Part shown: positions 27,301 to 35,600 of the stretch, piece by piece | Layout of the letters: each line of letters opens with the position of its first letter | Position numbering within the stretch: the stretch's first letter is position 1 | NCBI GenBank assembly: GCA_965249895.1 | Contig: CBDFNC010000001.1 | Coordinates: forward strand, 682,001-746,000 | Reading direction: 5' to 3' | Length of the DNA stretch: 64,000 nt | Source of the DNA: CBDFNC01 sp965249895 | GTDB lineage: Bacteria; Pseudomonadota; Gammaproteobacteria; Enterobacterales; CBDFNC01 | Position numbers and translations under genes: made by a program | The notes under the pieces: generated by a model | What the model was told of the DNA's origin: nothing | The model's input: the letters and a program-made list of their open reading frames with translations, nothing else | Database searches by the model: none

Positions 27301-27456
27301 AATGGTGACGGCGCTATTACCAACTTGTGTGGCCAGGGTAATACGACCTATTGTGCAGCGGCTAATCGTGCCGATGATTGCACCAGGGGGACTGTATCTT
27401 TTGGTCTTTATCGGGGCAATGACAGGGTGATTTACCGAAGAGAAGTTTCGTATTAA
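24325..27456 (+). CDS. mshQ: MSHA large secreted protein MshQ
   Basis: A 1043-residue exported protein that ends the msh locus and is presumed to be a pilus-associated or tip adhesin. It has a signal peptide (MCRLVLLIFMAVFSSPLQA), a Cys-bearing N-terminal region with beta-helix-like repeats (residues ~30-270: LPPVGENEYEIEELNI, LSPGTYWVEELEIN), Ig-like stretches, and the C-terminal MshQ domain ending FGLYRGNDRVIYRREVSY. Start at ATG 24325; a TTG two codons earlier is also possible. It sits 1.6 kb from mshP, behind a broken relative and two MITEs, so it may not share the pilin transcript. The hairpin at 27500 marks its end. Confidence 0.88.
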   Translation: MCRLVLLIFMAVFSSPLQAVLCPDDDRYPARGHHTNAKLTIFGNSQIIGGPSNGLLPFERSTPSSLPANSCGSGIQCQILGCVIADTGSPNFTVTGGEDYDIDEDGAAVTFGAGGDHPGYLFGEIELEAGTAHFLPPVGENEYEIEELNIDGDSILKLSPGTYWVEELEINSNAKLIVDGVGTVILYIKSAWDTASNTEINYDSQDNFDPEQLRIIVNSSVMIGSNSKVAANIYSKLDSTLNGNAEVYGRVLAKNVNMFSNAKICRYVDCTASPPATLGFDITTDADGLTCHPHDITIQATNSGVPDPTYGGTIVLSTSSGSGEWSKITGSGNLNTVPADDDGTASYTFHGDDNGLVKLGLFHKIADSVIADVLDGITTVASPVITMRPYGLKVVGGIPNQVANTPFAIQLTAVGKDEVSSGCSVIEQYTGSKVLRFWFDYTLPAGFPANKSVEVKGSVIGKSESLATPFNVTFTAGVSDGASVTVRYPDAGKIELRLKDDTGLGAPPADPGNELRGGGGILFNPYQLAIKSIVKTGASTANHGTEGSGLKFIRAANPTPTGIPALSDVDRFDVTVDALIDCSGPVSQVNPCPDTSSQVIADSFQNDLTFSAALVFPDPGITPPPEVGTVKLAAQPSLVHTMTGYGSELVGQFTYAEVGTINLSVKSDDYIQVGNNIPLSSAVKVGRFYPAYIGYSNFATLASCNDQYTYMDNQDLAVSYRLTAYNQSGGVTTNYDNDRLGYRTAGATLDSPEFVYGLYNSSLIPLTSRLLYKSEVKIWKNGVYELSVPAGSIADPNDSRLIGVVKRTNGPDGPYLDSDNSKLSLSLKVKGEDDEKLQDTSAVTPAICAPALHPALDYCLLGSIQDLLYGRLNAGSRFGSELSELRVPLKVEYYNGSEFEINLRDDCTSLNYPAAINPVSQHSFQHGAANTPAQNPPIPVRAASSNLSMINKQAVQGELNLLYSPPEDTGAFHYFIDLNHVTDSLCWLRYDWNGDGAITNLCGQGNTTYCAAANRADDCTRGTVSFGLYRGNDRVIYRREVSY

Positions 27457-27499
27457 ACAAAAAGGCTTATTTTAGTTGGATGTTTTCGTAAAAATATGG

Positions 27500-27536
27500 G
27501 GCTTTTTATCAAGTTTTAGCCAAAAAGCCTATTTTT
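27500..27536 (+). terminator. Probable intrinsic terminator after mshQ
   Basis: An 8-bp stem GGCTTTTT/AAAAAGCC with a 14-nt loop followed by TATTTTT, 43 bp after the mshQ stop. Confidence 0.6.
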
Positions 27537-27664
27537 ATGCATCTTTACCCTGTATCCAGGCCCGGAACCTAACATTTCTTCATACTAATAGAGACCATGC
27601 TTGCTGAATATAGGCCTGGTTGGTAAAGTTAGCGCAATTGCGCCAGTTATTTTTCGGGAACCCC

Positions 27665-28711
27665 ATGTTTAAGAAGTTAAGAGGTGTGTTTTCCAACGAT
27701 CTTTCCATCGATCTTGGGACAGCCAACACACTCATATATGTAAAAGAGCAAGGCATTGTCCTTAACGAGCCTTCAGTTGTTGCTATTCGTCAGGAAAGAA
27801 ATGGTGGGGTGCCGAAAAGCGTCGCAGCGGTAGGTAGTGCCGCCAAGCAGATGCTTGGTAGAACACCTGGCAATATTAAGGCCATACGCCCGATGAAAGA
27901 CGGTGTGATTGCCGACTTCCACGTCACAGAAAAAATGTTGCAGCACTTTATCAAACAAGTGCATAACAGTAACTTCCTGCGCCCAAGCCCTCGTGTATTG
28001 GTATGTGTACCTTGTGGTTCTACTCAGGTAGAGCGACGCGCCATCCGTGAGTCTGCTCAAGGCGCCGGTGCCCGTGAAGTGTTCCTGATTGATGAGCCGA
28101 TGGCTGCGGCTATAGGTGCGGGACTGCCCGTTTCCGAAGCGACCGGCTCTATGGTGGTCGATATTGGTGGTGGCACCACAGAGGTGGCCATCATTTCATT
28201 AAATGGTGTGGTTTATTCTTCTTCCGTGCGTATCGGTGGTGATAAGTTTGATGACGCCATTATTAACTACGTGCGTCGAAACTACGGTAGCCTGATTGGT
28301 GAAGCGACGGCTGAGCGCATTAAGCACAGCATCGGCTCGGCTTACCCGGGTGATGAAGTGAAAGAAATTGAAGTTCGTGGCCGTAATCTGGCGGAAGGTG
28401 TGCCGAGAAGTTTCACCTTGAATAGCAATGAGATCCTGGAAGCCTTGCAAGAGCCATTAACGGGTATAGTGAGTGCCGTAATGGTGGCCCTAGAGCAATC
28501 ACCACCAGAGCTAGCCTCAGATATTTCCGAGCGAGGCATGGTGTTAACCGGTGGCGGTGCCTTGCTGCAAGACCTTGACCGTTTACTGATGGAAGAAACC
28601 GGTATTCCTGTGGTAGTGGCTGATGATCCGCTAACCTGTGTCGCCAGGGGCGGTGGTAAAGCGTTAGAAATGATAGATATGCATGGCGGTGATCTGTTTA
28701 ACTACGATTAA
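27665..28711 (+). CDS. mreB: Rod-shape actin homologue MreB
   Basis: MreB filaments guide lateral cell-wall synthesis. The 347-residue protein has the same length as E. coli MreB. It starts MFKKLRGVFSNDLSIDLGTANTLIYVK (phosphate-1 motif DLGTANT) and has the phosphate-2 motif VVDIGGGTTEVA and adenosine motif MVLTGGGALLQDL. Start at ATG 27665; a further upstream GTG would add 15 unmatched residues. Unlike the usual tight mreBCD operon, mreC begins 432 bp downstream, after repeats. Confidence 0.98.
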   Translation: MFKKLRGVFSNDLSIDLGTANTLIYVKEQGIVLNEPSVVAIRQERNGGVPKSVAAVGSAAKQMLGRTPGNIKAIRPMKDGVIADFHVTEKMLQHFIKQVHNSNFLRPSPRVLVCVPCGSTQVERRAIRESAQGAGAREVFLIDEPMAAAIGAGLPVSEATGSMVVDIGGGTTEVAIISLNGVVYSSSVRIGGDKFDDAIINYVRRNYGSLIGEATAERIKHSIGSAYPGDEVKEIEVRGRNLAEGVPRSFTLNSNEILEALQEPLTGIVSAVMVALEQSPPELASDISERGMVLTGGGALLQDLDRLLMEETGIPVVVADDPLTCVARGGGKALEMIDMHGGDLFNYD

Positions 28712-28732
28712 AGCGGTGTAAATACACTTGTC

Positions 28733-28930
28733 GTAGGAGCCGAATCCATCCCAGGGATGGGATGTTAAATACAGGGATGCAAGTTCGGCGAACGATGCGG
28801 ATAGAAGGTTCGCGGATTGCATCCTCTCCTACGTCGGCGAACGATATGGATAGAAGATTCGCGGATTATATCCGCTCCTATGTCGGCGAACGATACGGGT
28901 ATAAGATTCGCGGATAACATCCGCTCCTAC
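28733..28930. repeat. Family A element expanded into three 49-bp tandem units
   Basis: A long-form family A copy (GTAGGAGCCGAATCCATC, internal hairpin CATCCCAGGGATGGGATG) whose right half is tandemly repeated at 28784, 28833 and 28882, each exactly 49 bp: TCGGCGAACGAT, GGATAGAAG, TTCGCGGAT and ATCCGCTCCTA blocks. Units differ at several positions. The rest of the mreB-mreC gap (28931-29143) is non-coding, with a weak candidate -35 TTGACT at 28998. Confidence 0.9.
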
Positions 28931-29143
28931 AGGCAAGGTGGATGTTATCCAAAACTTTTTATTTTGCCTGTCATTTCCGGGGCTTTTTGGCAAGTGCTTG
29001 ACTTCAATAGCGATAGTAAATAAATGTTCCTAAATATGCTACATCATCGAATGGAATCGCTCTCTTCACCAATTGAAAGGACATTTGCTTCAAGTAAGGT
29101 ATACCAGCAGTATCATCTAGCTGCATTTGGAGCGGCAATTTAG

Positions 29144-30052
29144 ATGAAACCTATTTTCGCCAGAGGCCCTTCACTTCAGTTAAGGTTACTGGTTGCAGTA
29201 GTGTTCTCGGTTAGCTTGATCGGACTGGACAGTAAACTAGATTACTTTTCCCCCTACCGTGTATTTCTGAATTCTCTGGTAAGCCCATTACAATATATGG
29301 CAAATATGCCGAGCCAGGTGATGGATAGTGTGGCTGAAAAAGTCATCAGCCGGGAGGAGTTGGAGCGGCGTAATAAAGAGCATGAAGAGCAGCTGTTTTT
29401 AATCCGCAGCCAGTTGCTACGCATGGAGCATCTGCAGGAAGAAAACAGCCGGCTTCGGGAACTACTCGATTCCCCTATTCGTGAAGACGCAAGAAAAATG
29501 GTGGCGGAAATTATGGAAGTGGATTCAGACCCCTTTAGCCACCAGGTAGTGATCGATAAAGGTACCCTGAACGGCGTATACGAAGGCCAGGCCGTGGTGA
29601 ATGATCAAGGAGTGGTGGGCCAGGTATTACGGGTTGGCTCTACCACCAGTCGGATATTACTGATTTCAGATGCTAGCCACGGTATTCCTGTGCGGGTACA
29701 GCGCAACGATATTCGCGCCATTGCCCATGGTACTGGTGAGCTGGATGAGTTGAATATTCCCTTTATTCCCAGTAGTACGGATATTCAGGAAGGTGATGTT
29801 CTGGTGACTTCGGGCTTAGGTGGGCGATTCCCGGAAGGATACCCTGTGGCCAGGGTGAACGAGTTTGCCTATGAGGAAGGTATGCCTTACGCCAAAATGA
29901 TGGCTAAACCTGTGGTATCGCTGGACCGTATCAGATACCTGCTGCTGCTTTGGCCTGGACCTGAGCCCAGCCCTTCAGATCCTGAACCCAAAGTGATGCC
30001 AGGTGAAGTTGCACCAGATAACGGAGGCCAGGATGGAGAAGCCCAAGGGTAG
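29144..30052 (+). CDS. mreC: Rod-shape protein MreC
   Basis: A 302-residue bitopic protein linking MreB to the wall synthases. Cytoplasmic N-terminus, one membrane helix (about 12-29), coiled coil (about 63-105, REELERRNKEHEEQL onward), then the two-domain beta periplasmic core (ending near YLLLLWPG) and a Pro/acidic tail. The 3' end overlaps mreD by 20 nt. Confidence 0.96.
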   Translation: MKPIFARGPSLQLRLLVAVVFSVSLIGLDSKLDYFSPYRVFLNSLVSPLQYMANMPSQVMDSVAEKVISREELERRNKEHEEQLFLIRSQLLRMEHLQEENSRLRELLDSPIREDARKMVAEIMEVDSDPFSHQVVIDKGTLNGVYEGQAVVNDQGVVGQVLRVGSTTSRILLISDASHGIPVRVQRNDIRAIAHGTGELDELNIPFIPSSTDIQEGDVLVTSGLGGRFPEGYPVARVNEFAYEEGMPYAKMMAKPVVSLDRIRYLLLLWPGPEPSPSDPEPKVMPGEVAPDNGGQDGEAQG

Positions 30053-30515
30053 GCTGATTATCTATCTGTCTTTAATTGTTTCGCTGATGCTGGCTATATT
30101 ACCGCTGCCACTTCAGCTGGACCCTTTTCGACCCGACTGGGTTACTGTGGTTATTCTGTACTGGGTGCTGGCATTGCCCCACAGGGTGAATGTGGGAACA
30201 GCCTGGGTGGTGGGTTTGATATTGGACCTGTTGCTGGGCTCTACATTAGGAGTCAGAGCCCTGGGGTTAGCTGTGGTTACTTACATTGCCGCAATGAATT
30301 TCCAGTTAATCCGTAACTTCTCTGTCTGGCAACAAGCCGTTGTGGTTGGTGTGTTAACACTTGCTGGTAAGTTGTTGGTTTTCTGGGCCGAACACCTAGT
30401 CGCGGATATTCAGCTGCAGGCCCAATACTTCTGGTCTATCTTACCCTCCATGATAATATGGCCTTGGGTATTTCTGATCCTGCGCCGCTTTAGGCGTAAT
30501 ATGGGAGTTAAATAA
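30033..30515 (+). CDS. mreD: Rod-shape protein MreD
   Basis: A 160-residue integral membrane protein with about five helices; contains DPFRPDWVTVVILYWVLALP and GLILDLLLGSTLG, both MreD signatures. E. coli MreD has 162 residues. Start at ATG 30033 with GGAGG 6 nt upstream, inside the mreC end; the earlier ATG at 30003 is unlikely. Confidence 0.95.
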   Translation: MEKPKGRLIIYLSLIVSLMLAILPLPLQLDPFRPDWVTVVILYWVLALPHRVNVGTAWVVGLILDLLLGSTLGVRALGLAVVTYIAAMNFQLIRNFSVWQQAVVVGVLTLAGKLLVFWAEHLVADIQLQAQYFWSILPSMIIWPWVFLILRRFRRNMGVK

Positions 30516-30520
30516 GAGTG

Positions 30521-31084
30521 ATGATTTATTTGGCCTCAGCTTCGCCGCGGCGACAAGAGCTGCTGCAACAGATTGGGGTGCAATTTGAGCAAGTTTTACC
30601 GGAAATAGAAGAATTAAAAGGTGAGTCTGAGTCTGGTGTCGAATACGTGGAGCGCCTGGCCATGGAAAAGGCGCAAGCGGGACAGAGAATGACGACTGGC
30701 GACAAACCTGTTTTAGGCGCCGACACTATTGTCATGCTGGGTGATGAAGTACTGGAAAAACCCCGTGATTTTGAACATGCCCGACAAATGCTCAAAAAGC
30801 TGTCTGGCAAGCAACACAAGGTATGTACCGCGGTGGCCCTGGTTTGGGGTGAGAAACGTGAGTCACAGGTAGTCGAAACTTTAGTTGAATTCACTCTGCT
30901 CTCGGAGCAGGATATTTTGGCTTACTGGGAAAGTGGCGAACCCAGGGATAAAGCCGGAGCTTATGGCATTCAAGGGTTGGGTGGTCGTTTCGTCAGTTTT
31001 ATTCAGGGCAGCTATAGCGCGGTTGTGGGGCTACCCCTTTATGAAACAGATTGCCTGATTAGAGATTTTTTCACACAGAAATAG
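30521..31084 (+). CDS. maf: Maf/YhdE nucleoside triphosphate pyrophosphatase
   Basis: A 187-residue Maf-family house-cleaning enzyme that hydrolyses dTTP/UTP and modified nucleotides. It opens with MIYLASASPRRQELL (phosphate-binding SxSPRR) and has GADTIVMLGDEVLEKP, GKQHKVCTAVAL and DKAGAYGIQGLGG, all hallmarks of the YhdE group. Start at ATG 30521; the GTG one codon earlier is equally readable. It follows mreD as in many gammaproteobacteria. Confidence 0.95.
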   Translation: MIYLASASPRRQELLQQIGVQFEQVLPEIEELKGESESGVEYVERLAMEKAQAGQRMTTGDKPVLGADTIVMLGDEVLEKPRDFEHARQMLKKLSGKQHKVCTAVALVWGEKRESQVVETLVEFTLLSEQDILAYWESGEPRDKAGAYGIQGLGGRFVSFIQGSYSAVVGLPLYETDCLIRDFFTQK

Positions 31085-31118
31085 CAGGCATAAGCCTGAT
31101 TAGTACTCAGAGGGCCCA

Positions 31119-31154
31119 GTCCCTATATTATTAGTGCCATAAGGGACCTTTTTT
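31119..31154 (+). terminator. Hairpin with T-run between maf and rng
   Basis: Stem GTCCCT (31119-31124) / AGGGAC (31142-31147) followed by CTTTTTT. It resembles a weak terminator for mreCD-maf. The AAGGGA that could serve as the rng ribosome-binding site lies in its 3' arm, so the fold could also hide it. Confidence 0.5.
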
Positions 31155-31157
31155 ACT

Positions 31158-32627
31158 ATGTCTGCTGAACTTCTCATCAATGTAACTCCCACTGAAACAC
31201 GCGTTGCTATAGTTGAAAGCGGCATCTTGCAGGAGCTGCACCTGGAGCGTCAGGCTCAAACCGGAATTGTGGGCAATATCTACAAAGGTAAAGTCAGTCG
31301 GGTGTTGCCGGGAATGCAGGCCGCATTCGTAGACATAGGGCTGGAGAAAGCGGCTTTTTTACATGCGTCAGATATTGTACCGCACACCGAATGTGTCGCC
31401 CGGGTTGAGCAGAAACACTTTCAGGCTGGAAATATCGCCGAGCTTGTCCGTCAGGGGCAGGACATTATGGTCCAGGTGGTCAAAGATCCCCTGGGTACCA
31501 AGGGCGCCAGATTAACTACAGATATCACCTTACCTTCCCGTTATCTTGTGTTTATGCCAGGCAGTAGTCACGTAGGGGTGTCTCAGCGTGTTGAAAGCGA
31601 GGAAGAAAGAAATCGGCTTAAGTCCATTACCAGCGATTATGTTGATGAACTGGGTGGATTTATTATCCGCACTGCTGCGGAAGGCGCCGGCGCCGAAGAA
31701 ATGGCCCGGGATGCCGCATTTCTAAAGTTGCTGTGGCGCAAGATATTAATCCGCAAGGAAAAATCCAAGCCATGTAAAATATTGTATGCCGACCTTGGGT
31801 TGGCTTTTCGGATTTTACGTGATTTTGTGGGGACTAAACTGGAACGTATTCGGGTTGATTCCCGGCAAACCTATGAACAGTTAGTTACTTTTACCAAAGA
31901 GTTTGTGCCCGAGTTAACCGATAGACTGGAAAATTATCCAGGGGAACGACCGATATTCGACCTGTTTGACGTTGAAAACGAAGTGCAGAGGGCGCTGGAT
32001 CGTAAGGTGGAGCTAAAGTCAGGAGGCTCTCTGATCATCGACCAGACCGAAGCCATGACTACAGTGGATATCAATACTGGTGCGTTTGTAGGTCACAGAA
32101 ACCTGGAAGAAACCATCTTTAACACTAATATCGAGGCGACCCAGTCCATAGCCAGACAGCTAAGGTTGAGAAACCTGGGGGGGATCATCATCATAGATTT
32201 TATCGATATGCAGGATGAGGATCACAAGCGGCGTGTGCTGCACAGCCTGGAGTTGGCGTTGGCTAAGGACAGGGCAAAAACGAATATCAGTAATTTCTCC
32301 AAGTTGGGGCTGGTTGAAATGACTCGTAAGCGTACCCGGGAAAGTTTGGAACATATTCTTTGTTCCGGTTGCCCTGAGTGTAAGGGACGCGGTAGAGTGA
32401 AAACTGTGGAAACGGTTTGCTATGAAGTGCTCAGGGAGATACTTAGAGTTAATCGCGCTTATGATGCAGACAGTTTCCTGGTGTACGCATCTACTGCAGT
32501 AGTAGAAGTGTTACAGGGGGATGAGTCTCATAGCCTGGCCGAACTGGAGGTCTTTATCAGCAAGCAAGTTAAAGTGCAGGCTGAGCCTTTGTATGGTCAG
32601 GAACAGTTTGACGTGGTGATGATGTAG
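31158..32627 (+). CDS. rng: Ribonuclease G
   Basis: A single-strand endoribonuclease that matures the 5' end of 16S rRNA and degrades some mRNAs. The 489-residue length equals E. coli RNase G. S1 domain in residues ~35-125, RNase H/DNase I-like catalytic core with acidic motifs TTVDINTG and IIIIDFIDM, and the Zn-link CPECKGRG near residue 410. yhdP follows after 8 bp, as is common. Confidence 0.96.
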   Translation: MSAELLINVTPTETRVAIVESGILQELHLERQAQTGIVGNIYKGKVSRVLPGMQAAFVDIGLEKAAFLHASDIVPHTECVARVEQKHFQAGNIAELVRQGQDIMVQVVKDPLGTKGARLTTDITLPSRYLVFMPGSSHVGVSQRVESEEERNRLKSITSDYVDELGGFIIRTAAEGAGAEEMARDAAFLKLLWRKILIRKEKSKPCKILYADLGLAFRILRDFVGTKLERIRVDSRQTYEQLVTFTKEFVPELTDRLENYPGERPIFDLFDVENEVQRALDRKVELKSGGSLIIDQTEAMTTVDINTGAFVGHRNLEETIFNTNIEATQSIARQLRLRNLGGIIIIDFIDMQDEDHKRRVLHSLELALAKDRAKTNISNFSKLGLVEMTRKRTRESLEHILCSGCPECKGRGRVKTVETVCYEVLREILRVNRAYDADSFLVYASTAVVEVLQGDESHSLAELEVFISKQVKVQAEPLYGQEQFDVVMM

Positions 32628-32635
32628 GTAAAGTA

Positions 32636-35600
32636 GTGAAGCATTTCACTTTTCGCTGGATACGTCGATGTTGGCACAGTATCGTTTTTTGCTTTGTGCT
32701 GCTCGCTATTGCAGTAAGCTTGTTCAGGGGGATGTTGCCCCTGTTAAATGAATATAAAGAGGAAATCAGCGACTGGCTAATCGCTGAACACGACCTGGAT
32801 GTTCGAGTGGAAAGTCTGGACGCTCGTTGGGATTCTTCTGGTCCCGTACTGGTACTACAGGGAGCCAGTATAGCGGCCAGCGACAATTTACCCATCAACC
32901 TAAATATCAAAGAAACCAAGTTCAGGCTGGCCTTCTGGCAAAGCCTGTCCGAGCGTAACCTGGTGTTCAATAAAATCGCCCTGCTGGGTGTTGACCTGGT
33001 GTTGAAACCCCAGTCTGATACAGAAGCCGACCTGCCGACCCTGGATGCCCTCAGTAATATCTTTTTAGAAAAGCTACAAGATTTCTCTATTCTAGACAGC
33101 CGACTGACCTTTTATAGCCCAAGGGGCAGAGAAACCCTGATCCAAATTGATGAGTTGTCCTGGCTTAATAAGGGGAATCACCACCAGGGGGTGGGTAAAG
33201 CCAGTTTAGTCAGCGGACTGGGTGAAAATCATCTGGAATTTGTTATTGATCTGTTTGGCTCCGGGAAGACTTTTAACTCAGATCTAACTGGCCAGCTTTA
33301 TGTGGAAGCTAAAGAGTTTGCACTTTCCCCTTTGCTGGAACGATGGTGGCCGGAACGGGCTACGCTTGGTGATGGGGTGCTTAACTTTCAGTTATGGGCC
33401 GACCTTGCTGCGGCTGGGGTAACAGGGGCTCAGCTGAAAATGGGGCGCTCGGAATTAAACTGGTCTATGGCTGATAAAAAGCAGAGTTTGCTGCTTGATC
33501 AGGGACTCTTCCAGTGGGCGCCGGATGCAACAGGTTGGCAGTTAGATAGTTACGATCTGGTGTTTCACACCAACGAGTCGGCCTGGAAGGAGCCGAGATT
33601 TCAGCTTTATAAGGAATCCGGACGCTATTATGGCAGCGCCACTCAGCTAGATTTAACGGCTTTGTTGCCTGTGGCGGGATTCTTCTCTCCTGAAAGCTCG
33701 GCTACCCTGTCTAAGTTAGCCTTGACCGGTAACTTGAGCAAGCTGCGTTTTACCGCGAAGGATAACAGTTCAGGATTCTTACTGGCTGCCAGCGTCGATG
33801 ATCTGTCCAATGGAGATAACCCGGATAAGACGGGCGCTATACTGCCGAGCTTTGAGCTGGTTAAAGCCGACTTCTTACTCTCGCAAGATGGCGGCAAGGC
33901 ATTGGTTAGTATAGATAACCAGAAGCTTGATTTCGGTAAGCACTTTAATGCGCCAATGTTGGTAGAGCGGCTCAGCCTGCCTTTGTCATGGCGGAAAAAC
34001 CAGGCGGGGATAGAGTTGCTGGGGGAAATGGCCGAGCTGACAACACCAGATCTCAATGCAAAAATGTCGTTTAAAATCAGCTTGTCGGAGCAAAAAGCCC
34101 CATTCCTTAGCTTATATACCGAGGTTGAGCTTAATGATGCGGGCCAGGCTGAACACTATTACCCCATCAAAGCCATGGGGCGAAATGTCTATGATTACCT
34201 CCAGCCTACCCTAAAAAAAGGTAAGGTGGACAATGCCAAAATCCTCTGGTTTGGTGATCTATCCCAGTTTCCCTATGACAATCATGAGGGAGTTTTTCAG
34301 GCCTGGGTACCGTTAAAGCAGGTGGAGTATGAGTTTTACCCTGGCTGGTTACCCTTACATCAAATGCAGTTAGATCTCTTGTTTGAAAACCGCGCCTTGT
34401 ATATGAACAGCAAACAAGCGAGTCTGCTAAATGCTAAATCAGACTCCATCAGTGCAGTATTCGAGGAGTTAAGCCAGGATGCGGTGCTTAAGATTAAGGC
34501 CAATATTGCCGGGACTGGCGCGCAAATAACGGATTATATACAGGCTTCTCCCTTAGCTGATTCTGTGGGTAAAGCACTGGATGTGATTAATATTGCCGGA
34601 AACGTGAGGGGAAAGTTGGAGCTTAATATTCCCCTTAACGGTCAGCCAACTCAGACTAAAGGCACAGTATTTCTCAAAAATAACGACATAGTGATAGTTG
34701 AAGGCGACAAGTTCAGCCTACCCATCAAACAGGCCTCTGGTAGTTTCAACTTTAATAACGGAGACTTATCCGGTAAGAACCTCAATGCCCGGCTGTTTGG
34801 GCAAAAATTGAATATTAGTTTTAGTGGACAGGAACAGGAAGAGTCATACCAAACCAAGGTGGCTCTGGCCGGTGACTGGATGATGAAATCCTTGCCTAAA
34901 GACTGGAACATAGTCAGTCCTCTGAAACTTCAGGGGAAATTGAATTGGCGCGGTGAGCTGGATCTCTCATTATTTGAGTCTGGAAAATTTAATTATCAAT
35001 TGGCGTTAGATTCGGCAACTCAAGGGTTGGCTGTCGGTTTGCCCGAGCCCTGGCACAAAAACCCACTAAAAAGCTGGCCGCTTAGCCTAGTTGCAAAAGG
35101 GAATGAGATCAACGGCAGTGCGCAGCTGACGATCGAAAACAAGCTGTACTTTGATGGGTTATTACATGAAACGGATAGCGGGACTGAGCTTGGCAAGGCT
35201 TGGTTACATATAGGTAAAACCAAACCATCGATACGACCAAAAGGGCATCAAGCACTGACAATTGCTTGGGCCCAGTTAGATATAACGCCCTGGTTGGCGT
35301 TAGCCAAAACAACACCTGCCGGGGGAAAGCAGAGTCAGTTTTCCCCTGAATACGTAAAAGTGAACCTCAATAACGCCAATCTGTATGGACAGGGATTACA
35401 GGGTGTCTCTCTATTGGCAAAAAAAGAAAACACCAGCTGGGCTCTGCAAATCGCCTCGGATCAAATAAAAGGCAAAGTGTCATTCAGCGAAAGCAGGGGA
35501 AAAGGGATAAATATCACGCTGGATAAGCTGAATTTACCCGATTTCGAGTTTAGCCAGTTAAAAGGGGATATGCCCGAAACCAAAGGGTTAAGCTGGACCC

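Noticed and set aside
33643..34056. 137-residue minus-strand open frame inside yhdP
   Set aside because: Antisense to a long conserved coding region; no start signal.
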